From assembly GCA_963828625.1 (NCBI GenBank), contig CAWHEX010000002.1, forward strand, positions 1-64,000: DNA of 64,000 bases, in the 5' to 3' direction. The notes beneath the pieces are model-generated. The model saw nothing but the letters and a program-made list of their open reading frames with translations, was not told where the DNA came from and searched no databases. The stretch comes from PALSA-894 sp963828625. GTDB taxonomy: Bacteria > Pseudomonadota > Alphaproteobacteria > Rhizobiales > Xanthobacteraceae. Position 1 is the first letter of the stretch, and the number at the start of each line of letters is the position of its first letter. A program made the translations under genes and the position numbers. Positions 47,129 to 57,245 of this stretch are shown one piece after another.

Positions 47129-47863
47129 GCGCGCTTCTCGCCGCCGACAACCTCGAACTCGCCTACGGCGAGCTGGCGGTCTGCCGCGGCATTTCCATCG
47201 AGGTGAACGCAGGCGAGATCGTCGCGCTGATCGGCGCGAACGGTGCCGGCAAGTCGACGACCCTGCGGGCCATCGCGGGCCTGCTGACGCCGCGCGCTGG
47301 CTCGATCAGGTTCGGCGGCAACGACATCACGCGGCTTCCGGCGCACGAACGCACGCTGCTCGGCATCGCGCTTGGTGCCGGAAGGGCGGCATGTCTTTCC
47401 GTTTCTCACGGTGCGGGAGAATCTGGAGCTCGGCGGCTTCAAGTATCGCAAGGACGGCGCCAAGGTCCGCGCCTTGATCGAGAAGATCTTCGAGATGTTT
47501 CCGCGTTTGCGTGAACGCACCGGCCAGAACGCCGGGACGCTTTCCGGCGGCGAGCAGCAGATGCTCGTGCTCGGGCGCGCCATGATGTCCGAGCCGAAGC
47601 TGCTGTGCCTCGACGAGCCCTCGCTCGGCCTCGCGCCGATCGTGGTGCGCGACATCTTCCGCACCATCCGCACCATCAACGAGAGCGGTACCAGCGTTCT
47701 TCTGGTCGAGCAGAATGCCCGCCATGCGTTCGAGACCGCGAGCCGTGGCTACGTGCTGCAAACCGGCAGCATCATGATCAGCGGATCGTGCGCCGAGCTC
47801 GCCAGGGATGCGCGCGTGCGCGAGGCGTATCTCGGCCGCGCGGCATCGCGCGCGGAGGCGTGA
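47125..47863 (+). CDS. Branched-chain-type ABC ATPase (LivF-like), one frameshift
   Basis: The second ATPase of the importer, starting at GTG 47125 inside the LivG-like stop. Walker A is GANGAGKST, the signature is LSGGEQQMLVLGRA and Walker B is LLCLDEPSLGLAP. An extra G near 47375 splits the gene just before the Q-loop; removing it restores GIALVPEGRHVFPFLTVREN and a normal ~245-residue protein. Confidence 0.92.
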
Positions 47864-47864
47864 G

Positions 47865-48638
47865 ATGGCGGCAGGCGATCCTTATTCGCTGCGAGGCAAG
47901 AACGCGGTCGTGACCGGCGCCGGAGCCGGCATCGGGCGCGCGGTCGCGCTGGCGTTTGCCCGTGCCGGCGCGAACGTCGCCTGCCTCGATCTTGACGGCA
48001 GCGCCGCCGAAGCGACCCGCCGTGAGGCCGAAAAGAGCGGCCAGCGCGCGATCGCGGTCGCTTGCGACGTCGGACGCGAGGAGGACGTCAAATCCGCTGC
48101 CGCCAAGGTGCTCGAAGCCTTCAAGACCGTGCACATATTGCTCAACGGCGCTGCCGGCCATGATCCGAACGGCACCGTGCTCGACCTTTCGCTGACGGAC
48201 TGGAACCGCGTGATGGCGGTCAACGTCGGCGGCGCCTTCCTGATGAGCCGCGCGCTCCTCCCCGCGATGATCGCGGGCGGCGGCGGGAGCATCATCCATA
48301 TCGCTTCGCAGCTCGGCAGCGTCGCGGCGCCCGCCCGCGCGGTCTATTGCACCAGCAAGGGCGCGCTGATCCAGCTCGCCAAGGCGATGGCGACGGACCA
48401 CGCGGCGCAGAATATTCGCGTCAACACGCTCTCGCCCGGCGCGGTCGAAACCGACCGGCTGGTGAAGCGCTTCGGCGACATGGAAACCGCCCGCCGCGTG
48501 TCCGGACCGAAGCATCTGCTCGGGCGGCTCGGCCAGCCGGACGAGATCGCCGCCGCGGCGGTGTTTCTCGCAAGCGACGCGTCGAGCTTCATGACCGGCG
48601 CCGACATGCTGGTCGACGGCGGCTACAACGCCATCTAG
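47865..48638 (+). CDS. Short-chain dehydrogenase/reductase
   Basis: A 257-residue NAD(P)-dependent oxidoreductase. The cofactor loop is VTGAGAGIGRA, the catalytic triad Ser...Tyr-x3-Lys is in IIHIASQLGSVAAPARAVYCTSKG, and the C-terminus MTGADMLVDGGYNAI is typical. It starts one base after the LivF-like gene and so belongs to the importer operon; it probably oxidises the imported compound or an intermediate. It converges on the hydrolase gene with a six-base gap. Confidence 0.9.
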   Translation: MAAGDPYSLRGKNAVVTGAGAGIGRAVALAFARAGANVACLDLDGSAAEATRREAEKSGQRAIAVACDVGREEDVKSAAAKVLEAFKTVHILLNGAAGHDPNGTVLDLSLTDWNRVMAVNVGGAFLMSRALLPAMIAGGGGSIIHIASQLGSVAAPARAVYCTSKGALIQLAKAMATDHAAQNIRVNTLSPGAVETDRLVKRFGDMETARRVSGPKHLLGRLGQPDEIAAAAVFLASDASSFMTGADMLVDGGYNAI

Positions 48639-48644
48639 GCGCGG

Positions 48645-49524
48645 TCACTTTCCGAGAATCGAGCCCGCCATCGCGCGCGGATCGCGCACCGGCCAGGTGC
48701 CCGCGTCGGCCGCCGCGAACAGCTCGGCCAGATGCGCGTTGAACGCCGCCGGATCTTCCAGATTGATGTTGTGGCCGGCGTTCGGCATCACGACCAGCGC
48801 CGCGGTCGCGATGTTCTTCTTCATCAGCACGCCGGGCTCGATGCACGGCCAATCCTCATCGCCCGTCATGATCAGCGTCGGCGTCTTGATCGTCTTCATC
48901 TTGTCGACCAGTTCGAACAATGAGGGGCGCTTGGCCTGCACGCCGCGCATGGTACGCGCCGCGCCTTCGGTCGAATGCTCGGCGAACTGGTCGGCGAACT
49001 CGCGCCAGCCACGCGGATCGCGATTCTGGTGCTGCACGCGCGTAGGCCCGAGCGCGTAGGCCTCGGCGGCCTTGGCCATCGTGAGGTCCTCGAAGCGTTT
49101 CGCAGAGGCTTCGGCTTCCGCCGCGAACTGCGCGCGCTTGTCAGGCTCGGCGCCATAGCCGCAACCGGCGATCACCAGCGAGCGGGCGCGCTGCGGATAG
49201 GTGAAACCGAAATGCAGCGTCGCGAAGCCGCCCATCGACAGACCGACGATGTGCGCCTTTGTCGATCTTGAGCGCGTCGAGCACCGCGCGAATGTCGTCG
49301 CGCGCACGGTCCTGCGAATATTTAGCGCCATCCTCCGGCACGTCGGAAGGCGGATAGCCGCGCGCGTTCACCGCGATGCAGCGATAGTAGCGCGCGAAAT
49401 AGCGCACTTGCGCTTCCCACGAGCGATAATCGCCGGCGAACTCGTGAATGAACACGATCGGGACGCCCTTGCCGGTCTCCTCGTAATAAAGCTTCACGCC
49501 GTCGTCGGTCGTCAGATGCGGCAT
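48645..49524 (-). CDS. Alpha/beta-fold hydrolase, one frameshift
   Basis: ATG 49524 opens MPHLTTDDGVKLYYEETGKG, typical of the haloperoxidase/lactonase-like alpha/beta hydrolases; VFIHEFAGDYRSWEAQV carries the oxyanion region, HIVGLSMGGFA the nucleophile Ser, and MPNAGHNINLE the catalytic His. A +1 shift near 49257 separates the first 90 residues from the rest; the joined protein is ~292 residues. It is the last gene of the six-gene minus-strand operon and could open a lactone or hydrolyse an ester made by the upstream enzymes. Confidence 0.88.
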
Positions 49525-49538
49525 TGGATATCCCCGGT

Positions 49539-50321
49539 TCAGAATGCGGTGGCGCGCGCGGAGAGCCCCGCGTCGATGGTGACGACGGAGCCTGAGGTGT
49601 AGCCGGATTGCGGTGACGCCAGGAAAGCCGCCATGGCGCCGATCTCCTCCGGCGTCGCGCACCGCTGGAACGGCAGCGGCTTGCGCAGGTCCTGCCAGTT
49701 GCTCTCGTCGCCGGTGCGATCCTTCGCCTTCTTCTTCATCAGCGTGACGATGCGGTCGGTCTCGACCGGGCCGGGACTGAGCGCCACCACCCGGATGCCG
49801 TCCTTCGCGCTGACGCAACCGAGCGACTGGCTGAACGCGGTCAGCGCCGCATTTCCCGCGACGCCGCAGATATATTCGGGATCATGCGTGTCGGCCGCAT
49901 TGCCGACGACGTTGACGATGACGCCGGTCTTGCGCGCCTTCATCAGCGCGTAGAAGCGGCGGCACATGTTGACGTAGCCGAAGACCTTCAGGTCCCACGC
50001 CTTGCGCCAGGTTTCCTCGCTCACATCGAGCAGCGTGCCGCCCGGGATCGCGCCGGCGTTGTTGATCAGAATGTCGATGTCGGGGAAATCTTTGGCGAGC
50101 TGGTCGACGTTCTTGCTGTCGGACAGGTCGGCCGCGACCGTATCGACGCGCACATTGGCCTTCTGCGCGATCGACGACTTCACGTTCGCCAGCAGGTCGG
50201 CGCTGCGCGCCACGATGATCACGTTGCAGCCCTCCGCGGCGAAAATCTCGGCGGTCGCGCGGCCAATGCCTTTCGAGCCGCCCGTGATCAGGGCGGTCTT
50301 GCCGGCGATTTTCAGGTCCAT
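49539..50321 (-). CDS. Short-chain dehydrogenase/reductase
   Basis: A 260-residue SDR that differs clearly from the one at 47865. Cofactor loop is ITGGSKGIGRA and NNAG is in LINNAGAIPGG. The usual catalytic Tyr-x3-Lys region is altered: IVNVVGNAADTHDPEYICGVAGNAAL has no clear YxxxK, with Ala-Gly-Asn where Lys is expected, so the enzyme may belong to a divergent SDR group or have changed chemistry. It lies 14 bases before the hydrolase in the minus-strand operon. Confidence 0.85.
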   Translation of the reverse strand: MDLKIAGKTALITGGSKGIGRATAEIFAAEGCNVIIVARSADLLANVKSSIAQKANVRVDTVAADLSDSKNVDQLAKDFPDIDILINNAGAIPGGTLLDVSEETWRKAWDLKVFGYVNMCRRFYALMKARKTGVIVNVVGNAADTHDPEYICGVAGNAALTAFSQSLGCVSAKDGIRVVALSPGPVETDRIVTLMKKKAKDRTGDESNWQDLRKPLPFQRCATPEEIGAMAAFLASPQSGYTSGSVVTIDAGLSARATAF

Positions 50322-50397
50322 GAAGTCCCCTTGGAGGCGAGCGGAGGAGGCAAACTATGGCGGCGGGCTCGGCCCGCAGCAACAGGGTTGCGGCATG

Positions 50398-51283
50398 TCA
50401 GGACGCCGCCGCGATCATGCGGCGAATGCCTTCGCGATGGCCGACCTGTGCGCGAAAGCCGAAGTCGCGCGCCGCTGCCTCGGTATCGACGGGTCCGCGC
50501 GCTGCGACCGGCTTCGCGGTATCGATTTCGAGGCGCACCGGGCGGCCCGCAGCGCCGCAGGCGGCCGCGATGTCCTCCGGTGTGACGCGTTCGGGATGCG
50601 CGACGAAATAGGCAAGCTGCGCGCGCCCGGCCGAGAAGCACGCCGCAATCGCCGCGTCGGCCGCGTCGTCGACATAGACGTAGGGCCAGTCCGTCAGCGG
50701 GTCGAGCCGCGCCGGCCTTGCCGGCAAGCGCAGCGCGCACGATGGTGTCGACATTGAACTCGGTTTGCCGTCCCGGCCCGTAGACCGCGGTGAGGCGCAG
50801 CGAGCAGATATCCAGCGGCACCTTCTTCCACAGCCCGCGCAACACGTAATCCATCGCGGCCTTGGAGCAGCCATAGGTCGACGTGGGCCGCATCGGGTAA
50901 TCCTCGCCGATCGGCTCCGGCTCGTAGAAGTTTCCGATTGCGGCGACCGACGAGCAGTAGACGAAGGTCTTCACGCCACCCGCGATCGCCTCGTTCAGCA
51001 GATTCATGCTGCCGGTGACGTTGATCGCAATGACGCCGACCGGATCGTCCGCCATCACCATCGGACCGGATACGCCGCCCGCGTGGATAATGTGCGTGAT
51101 CTTCTCGCGCGCGATGAGGTCGCGCAGGCGCGCGCGGTCGGAGAGATCGTCCGTGGCTTGCGTAGTCGGAGATGGCCGGGGATCGAGGCCGATCGCACTT
51201 ATGCCCGCCGCGGCGAGGCGGGACATGATCGTGCGGCCGACGAACCCGCTCGACCCGGTGACCAGCGTTGTGCTCGAAGACAT
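50398..51283 (-). CDS. NAD-dependent epimerase/dehydratase-family protein, one frameshift
   Basis: An extended SDR of ~295 residues. TLVTGSSGFVGRTIMSRLAA is the cofactor loop, CSSVAAIG carries the Ser, and YGCSKAAMDYVLRGL the Tyr-x3-Lys pair. A shift near 50720 splits it; the second piece begins DPLTDWPYVYVDDAADA and runs to IRRMIAAAS. In a catabolic operon such proteins reduce or dehydrate small hydroxy or keto acids rather than sugars. Confidence 0.85.
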
Positions 51284-51307
51284 TCGATTGCTCCAGCGGC
51301 GCGCGGC

Positions 51308-52489
51308 CTAGATCACGCCACGCGCGCGCAAGTCGGCGATTGTCTTCGCGTCACGGCCGAGGCTCGCGAGGATATCGTCGGTATCCTGACCGAGTTCCGG
51401 CGTCGGCCGGTATTCCGCGGGCTGCGGCGCCTTGGTGAGGTTGATCGGCTGGCCCACCACCTTGATGTCGCCGAGCTTGGGATGCCGCACCGGCTTGGCG
51501 ATGCCGAGATGCCGCACCTGTGGCTCCGCGAAGGTCTGGTCGATCGTGTTGATCGGTCCGCACGGCACACCCGCGTCGTTCAGCAGCTTCACCCAGTGCG
51601 CGCTGGGCTTCGTCCTGGTGATACGCGCGATACCCTCGTTCAGCGTCTCGCGATGCTGCGAACGCAGTTCGCCGGTGGCGTGATTGGGGTCGGCCAGCAG
51701 GTCGGTGGCGCCGATTGTCTCGCAAAAACGCGTCCACATCGCACCGCCCGACGCCGCGATGTTGATGTGGCCGTCCGCGGTCGCGAACACACCGGTCGGA
51801 ATGGCCGTCGGATGATCGTTCCCCGCCTGTTTTGCAACGTCGCCGGCGATCAGCCAGCGCGCCGCCTGGAAATCCAGCATGAAGATCTCGGCCTCCAGCA
51901 GCGAGGTGTGCACCCATTGCCCGGCGCCGGTTTTCTCGCGCTCCATGAGCGCCAGCAGCACCGCCTGAAAGAGGAACAGACCCGCGGTCAAGTCAGCGAT
52001 TGGAATTCCGACACGCATCGGACCGCGGCCGGGCTCGCCCGTGATGGACATCAGCCCGCCCATGCCCTGCGCGATCTGATCGACACCGGGTCGCGTCGCA
52101 TCAGGCCCGTCCTGACCGAAGCCCGAAATGCTCCCATAGACGATGCGCGGATTGATTTTCGATACCGCCTCATAATCGATGCCGAGCCGATGCTTCACAT
52201 CGGAACGGAAGTTTTCCAGCACCACATCGGCCTTCCGGGCGAGATCGAGAAAGATCGCGCGCCCTTCGTCGCTCTTGAGATTGAGCGTCATGGCGCGCTT
52301 GTTGCGGTGCAGGTTTTGATAGTCAGGAGCGTGACGGCTGCTCCCGACGGCATCGCCCTTGGCGCCGCCCGGCACCTCGATCTTGATGACCTGTGCGCCC
52401 CAGTCGGCCAGTTGCCGCGCGCACGTCGGGCCGGCGCGATGCAGGGTCAGGTCGAGGACGGTGAGGTGCGCGAGAGGCAGGTTTGACAT
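51308..52489 (-). CDS. CaiB/BaiF-family CoA-transferase
   Basis: A 393-residue class III CoA-transferase. I start it at ATG 52489 (MSNLPLAHLTVLDLTLHRAG); the frame is open further upstream but that part is shadow. Family features are ADWGAQVIKIEVPGG, LENFRSDVKHRLGIDYEAV, YGSISGFGQDGPDATRPGVD and HTSLLEAEIFMLD. These enzymes move CoA from one acid to another (for example oxalate/formate, carnitine, aromatic succinates). It follows the amidase by 37 bases, so the acid freed by the amidase may be activated here. Confidence 0.92.
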   Translation of the reverse strand: MSNLPLAHLTVLDLTLHRAGPTCARQLADWGAQVIKIEVPGGAKGDAVGSSRHAPDYQNLHRNKRAMTLNLKSDEGRAIFLDLARKADVVLENFRSDVKHRLGIDYEAVSKINPRIVYGSISGFGQDGPDATRPGVDQIAQGMGGLMSITGEPGRGPMRVGIPIADLTAGLFLFQAVLLALMEREKTGAGQWVHTSLLEAEIFMLDFQAARWLIAGDVAKQAGNDHPTAIPTGVFATADGHINIAASGGAMWTRFCETIGATDLLADPNHATGELRSQHRETLNEGIARITRTKPSAHWVKLLNDAGVPCGPINTIDQTFAEPQVRHLGIAKPVRHPKLGDIKVVGQPINLTKAPQPAEYRPTPELGQDTDDILASLGRDAKTIADLRARGVI

Positions 52490-52526
52490 GGCGCGGTTTC
52501 CGGCAGGGCTGAGCGAGGAGTGAAGT

Positions 52527-53901
52527 CTAGGGAGAGCCCGCGGCCGGACCAAGGGGCGGCGGCGGGTAAAGTTGGAGACCGAGAGCCGCCTCGAACGCGG
52601 ACGCAATCGCCAGGACGCGAGCGTCCTGATGCGGTGGGCCGATCACCTGAAGCCCGAGCGGAAGGCCGAGCGCATTGCGGCCCATCGGCACGCTGATCGC
52701 CGGAGCGCCGGCGAAAGTTCGCCGGAATGCAGAAGGTGCCGGCATCGTCCGGCGCCTTGTCGCTAAACGCGGGCGCCGCCTGCGGTGTCGTCGGCGACAC
52801 GATCGCATCGACCTGTTCAAAGCAGCGCGCCAACTCGAAGGCGGCCGCCTCGATGCGGTGATCCGCGCGCGCGAGTGCGTCTGCCGACACTCGTGCGCCG
52901 TAGTCGAGATAGGACCTCATCTCGGGAGAGAAGCGTTGAGGTTCCCGGTTGTAGAGATCGCCGTGAACGAAGGCCGCCTCCACTTCGACGCGAACGAACC
53001 CGGCTCTGCGCGCCTGTACGGCGTCATAGCCCGGCATCGCGATTGAGCGAACCTCCGCACCGAGCCGCACCAAATGGTCGAGCGCCACGCGAAACACGGC
53101 GGCAACTTTCGCGTCCTGCGGCACGACGGAGAAATTCTCGAGCACACCGAGCTTCACGCCATCGAGCCGGTCTGGCTTCGGAATACACGCTACTCGGCAT
53201 CGCCCGCGAGCGCATTCAGCATGACCGCAGCGTCTTCGACTGTTCGCGTCAAAGGTCCGACGTGGTCGAGGCGATAGCTCAGCGGCACCACGCCGCGCAT
53301 GCTGACGAGGCCGTAGCTCGGCTTCAGCCCGACGATCCCGCACCAGGCTGCCGGAATGCGCACCGAGCCGCCGGTATCGGTGCCGAGCGCCGCGCAGCAG
53401 AGCCCGGCCGCGACCGCAGCACCCGATCCGCCACTGGAGCCTCCCGGCGAATAGCCGTCGCGGTGCGGATTGATCACGCGCCCGAAATGCGGATTGTCGC
53501 TCGTCGACCCCAGCGCACCCTCGTGCATGTTGAGTTTGCCGAGGATGATCGCGCCAGCCGCGCGCAGCCGGCGCACGACCTCCGAGTCCGTGTCGGGTAT
53601 GCGATACGGAGGTCCGCCAAATCCGTTGCTTGTCGGCACGCCGGCGACGTCGATGTTGTCCTTGATGGCCACCGGAATGCCGTCGAGCGGGCCGCGCCGC
53701 TGTTTCGCGAGTGCGCGCGCGGTCGCCTGCTGCCGCCTCGGCGAGCGCCGACTCTTTGCAGAGCGTGATGTAGCAGTTGAGCGGACGCCCGACGCCTTCG
53801 GCGCGCGCCAGAAAGAGTCGCGTCAGATCTTGCGGATCGACGTCACCGGCATCGATCAGGCGCGATAGGCTGGTGAGCGACAGAAACGCCAGTTCGGCCA
53901 T
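52527..53901 (-). CDS. Amidase-signature (GatA-like) amidase, three frameshifts
   Basis: An amidase of about 455 residues, split near 53730, 53192 and 52720 but complete when joined. The catalytic Lys is in AIKDNIDVAG; GGSSGGSGAAVAAG and GTDTGGSVRIPAAWCG carry the cis-Ser and the nucleophile Ser. The C-terminal part includes VSPTTPQAAPAF and ISVPMGRNALGLPLGLQVIG. It hydrolyses an amide to a carboxylate and ammonia. Operon position between a Mo-hydroxylase and a CoA-transferase suggests the substrate is a heterocyclic or aromatic amide or a lactam-opened product, not tRNA (no gatB or gatC nearby). Confidence 0.9.
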
Positions 53902-53945
53902 GGCCCCCTCGCAGCCGGGCGACGCCGAGCAGCAGATGCCGGTGC

Positions 53946-56216
53946 CTACTCCTCGCCGTCGATCGCGGCGAGCACGCTTGCGGCGGCGACATCGGCAGTT
54001 CGGTGAGCCGCTTGCCCGTCGCGCGCTCGATCGCGTTGGCGATCGCCGCCATCGGCGGGCAGATGTTCACCTCGGCGACGCCCTTCGCGCCGTAAGGGAT
54101 GAAGAGGGTTCGGAACCTCGACCATCACCGGCTCGATCATCGGCAGGTCGGAAGCAACCGGAATCCGATAATCGAGGAAGCCCGGGTTCTGCAGCTTTCC
54201 GTCGGCGCCGTAGATGTACTCTTCGTTGAGCGCCCACCCGATGCCTTGCACGACGCCGCCCTGGATCTGACCCTCGACGTAGCTCGGATGGATCGCGCGG
54301 CCGACGTCCTGCGCGGCGACGAAGCGCAGGATCTTCACCTTGCCGGTTTCCGGATCGACCTCGACATCACAGAATTGCGTCGCATAGCCCGGCGCAGCGG
54401 CGGCAGGAGCTACGCCTGCGGCGGACGTGATGGGACCACCGGTGCCGGCGCGCTTCGCGGCGATTTCCTTGATCGACATCGGCGGGAAGTCACCGACGTT
54501 GCTGCTCGCCGGCTTTGCGTGGCCGTTCTCCCACGTCACGCCTTCCGGATCGACACCCCAGGTCTTGGCGGCGCGTTTGCACATGTCCGAGATGACGGTC
54601 TTGGTGGCCTCGACCACCGCCATGCCGGTCGCGAACGTCACGCGTGAGCCGCCGGTCACGTGCGTGTAACCGACCGACCCGGTGTCGGCCACGATCGCAC
54701 GCACCTGATTGTAATCGACGCCGAGCGTCTCGGCCGCCATGATCGCCATCGAGGCGCGCGAGCCACCGACATCGGGGCTGCCCGTCGCCACCAAAACGGT
54801 GCCATCGTCGTTGACCTGAACGGTCGCGCTCAACTCGCCGCCGCCGTTGAACCAGTAGCCGGAGGCAACGCCCCGTCCCTGATTTTTGCCGAGCGGCACC
54901 TTGTAGCCCGGATGATCGATCAGCGCCTTGATGGTCTCGGCGTAGCCGTCGTGGCCGAGCGTCGTGCCGGCCAGCATCTTGGTGCCCTTCTTGGCGGCGT
55001 TCTTCAGCCGCATTTGCAGCGGGTCCATGCCGATCTTCTGCGCCAACACGTCAAGCACGCTCTCGACCGCGAACGCACCGATCGGCGAGCCCGGCGCGCG
55101 ATAGGCCGCGACCTTCGGGCGGTTGCTCACGACGTCGTAGGCGACCGCGCGCCCATTCGCGATGTCGTAGGGCGCAAACGCGCACATGGCTGCGCCCATG
55201 AAGGGCGAGCCCGGGAACGCTCCGGCCTGCAGCTTGAACACGCCGTCCACGGCCGTGATCGTGCCGTCGCGCTTGACGCCGATCTTCACGGTCATCGACG
55301 AACCGGAGGTCGGCCCCGTCGCGCGGAACACATCCTCGCGGCTGATCACGACCTTCACCGGATGGCCGGACTTCTTCGCCAGCATCACGCAGACCGGCTC
55401 GATGTAAACCACGGTCTTGCCGCCGAACGCGCCGCCGATCTCGGCCGGATAGACGCGCAGGTCGCCGATCTTCATGCCGACGACGTTCGCCGTGTAGTTA
55501 CGAACGACGAAGTGGCCCTGGCTCGCGCTCCAGAGCTCGCACTGGCCGTCTGAATCGAAGCGCGCGACGCAACCCTGCGGCTCGATATAGGCCTGGTGCA
55601 CCGGCGCTGTCTTGAACGACATCTCGACGATCTCGTCGGCGGCCTTGAACCCCGCCTCGATGTCGCCGAGCGTGAAGATGTTGCGTTTCGCGATATTCGA
55701 CGGCTTCGGCGGCGGCTCGACGCCGCGCGTGATCAGGTTCTCGAACAGCAGCGGCGCGTCCGGCTTCATCGCCTCGTCGACGTCGATGACGTGCGGCAAG
55801 ATCTCGTAGTCGACCTCGATCAGCGCGAGCGCCTCGTCGGCAATCGTCTTGCTGGCCGCCGCCACCGCCGCGAGCGCATGGCCCTCATAAAGCACCTTGT
55901 CGCGCGCCATGACGTTTTGCGACATGTGCCAGTAGTTCTGCGCGGCGCGCTCCGGTCCGAAGTACTCGTCCTTCGCCTTCGGAAAGTCCTTCGAGGTCAC
56001 GACCGCCTTTACGCCCGGAAGCTTCTCCGCCTTCGAGGTGTCGATCGAGCGGATGCGCGCATGCGGATGTGGCGAGCGCAGGATGCGGCCGACCAGCATG
56101 CCCGGCATCGCCATGTCGGAGCCGTATTGCGCGGTGCCGGTGACCTTAGGCACGCCATCGGGACGAACCGGCCGCGTGCCAACCCACTTGAACGGCTTCT
56201 GACTGATCTCGTTCAC
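53946..56216 (-). CDS. Xanthine dehydrogenase-family molybdopterin-binding subunit, two frameshifts near the end
   Basis: The large (Mo) subunit of a molybdenum hydroxylase, ~756 residues. GTG 56216 (MNEISQKPFKWVGTRPVRPD) is preferred to the upstream frame opening because of the GAGGGT site. Mo-cofactor segments are present: EIGGAFGGK, AYRAPGSPIGAFAVES and ATGSPDVGGSRA; near 54107 the frame must shift to recover HPYGAKGVAEVNICPPMAAI, which contains the catalytic Glu in GAKGVAE, and it returns near 53985 to end VLAAIDGEE. Such enzymes insert water oxygen into N-heterocycles, aldehydes or CO. It heads the minus-strand operon; its FAD and Fe-S partners are divergent. Confidence 0.92.
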   Translation of the reverse strand: MNEISQKPFKWVGTRPVRPDGVPKVTGTAQYGSDMAMPGMLVGRILRSPHPHARIRSIDTSKAEKLPGVKAVVTSKDFPKAKDEYFGPERAAQNYWHMSQNVMARDKVLYEGHALAAVAAASKTIADEALALIEVDYEILPHVIDVDEAMKPDAPLLFENLITRGVEPPPKPSNIAKRNIFTLGDIEAGFKAADEIVEMSFKTAPVHQAYIEPQGCVARFDSDGQCELWSASQGHFVVRNYTANVVGMKIGDLRVYPAEIGGAFGGKTVVYIEPVCVMLAKKSGHPVKVVISREDVFRATGPTSGSSMTVKIGVKRDGTITAVDGVFKLQAGAFPGSPFMGAAMCAFAPYDIANGRAVAYDVVSNRPKVAAYRAPGSPIGAFAVESVLDVLAQKIGMDPLQMRLKNAAKKGTKMLAGTTLGHDGYAETIKALIDHPGYKVPLGKNQGRGVASGYWFNGGGELSATVQVNDDGTVLVATGSPDVGGSRASMAIMAAETLGVDYNQVRAIVADTGSVGYTHVTGGSRVTFATGMAVVEATKTVISDMCKRAAKTWGVDPEGVTWENGHAKPASSNVGDFPPMSIKEIAAKRAGTGGPITSAAGVAPAAAAPGYATQFCDVEVDPETGKVKILRFVAAQDVGRAIHPSYVEGQIQGGVVQGIGWALNEEYIYGADGKLQNPGFLDYRIPVASDLPMIEPVMVEVPNPLHPLRREGRRRGEHLPADGGDRQRDRARDGQAAHRTADVAAASVLAAIDGEE

Positions 56217-56378
56217 AGCACCCTCGCCTCGTCGCCGCGTTGCGCCAAGGCGCAAGGGTCGCGCGGGAGAAACCGAATTGCAAGACGGTGCGCGGCGCTG
56301 ATCTGCCCTGCCGGATATCGCCCTAGACCGGCGCGCGATGCTGGACTAGCGTTCCGGAAAGGTCACTGGGGAGACGCC

Positions 56379-57245
56379 ATGCCATCGTTGTCGTACACGG
56401 CTCCGTCCACGGTCGAGGATGCCGTTCGCATACTCGCCGGCGCGTCGGGCGTCGCGAAAGTCCTCTCCGGTGGGACCGATCTGCTGGTTCAGCTTCGCTC
56501 CGGCCGGGTGAAGCCGGACGTGATCGTCGATACCAAGAAGATCCCCGGCATCTCCGGCATCAGCGAGCGAAACGGCGGGTTCGTCATCGGCGCGGCAACG
56601 CCCGGCGCGGTGCTCGGCGAGAACGAAGCGCTTCGGAAGGCCTGGCCGGGCGTGGTCGAGGCCGCAAACCTGATCGGCTCGACGCAGGTGCAGGGACGCG
56701 CCTCGCTTGCGGGCAATCTGTGCAATGCGTCCCCGGCCGCCGACAGCGTTCCGGCCCTGATCGCGGCGCGCGCGACCTGCGTGATCGTGGGCGCGAGTGG
56801 GCAGCGCGAGGCGCCGGTGGAGAGCATCGTCACGGGCCCGGGACGCACCTCGCTCAAGCGGGACGAGTTCATCATCGCGTTCCATTTGCCGAAACGTGCG
56901 CCCCGCTCGTCCGACGCGTACCTGCGCTTCATCCCCCGCACCGAGATGGACATCGCGGTGGTCGGCGCGGCGATCAACGTGACGCTGGATGCGTCCGGCA
57001 CCTGCACGGACGCCCGCGTCGTACTGGGCGCGGTTGCGCCCACCGCCGTTCTGGTGGACACCAAGGCGCTGATCGGGCGCAAGCTCGACGATACAGCGCT
57101 CGCGGGACTCGACGAGGCGGCGCGCAAGGCCTGCAAGCCGATCGACGACAAGCGCGGCACGATCGCATACCGCATCAAGGTCGCAGGCGTGATGGCACGC
57201 CGCGCGGCCGCAATCGCCTACGCGCGCGCCGGAGAGCGTTCATGA
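56379..57245 (+). CDS. Xanthine dehydrogenase-family FAD-binding subunit
   Basis: A 288-residue medium subunit. The FAD loops are VAKVLSGGTDLLVQLRSG and STQVQGRASLAGNLCNASPA, the latter matching the (A/G)GN(L/I)xxASP pattern of CoxM-type subunits. GGGGAG lies just before ATG 56379. It passes electrons between the 2Fe-2S subunit (whose start overlaps its stop, ATGA) and the acceptor, and forms a heterotrimer with the divergent Mo subunit. Confidence 0.93.
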   Translation: MPSLSYTAPSTVEDAVRILAGASGVAKVLSGGTDLLVQLRSGRVKPDVIVDTKKIPGISGISERNGGFVIGAATPGAVLGENEALRKAWPGVVEAANLIGSTQVQGRASLAGNLCNASPAADSVPALIAARATCVIVGASGQREAPVESIVTGPGRTSLKRDEFIIAFHLPKRAPRSSDAYLRFIPRTEMDIAVVGAAINVTLDASGTCTDARVVLGAVAPTAVLVDTKALIGRKLDDTALAGLDEAARKACKPIDDKRGTIAYRIKVAGVMARRAAAIAYARAGERS

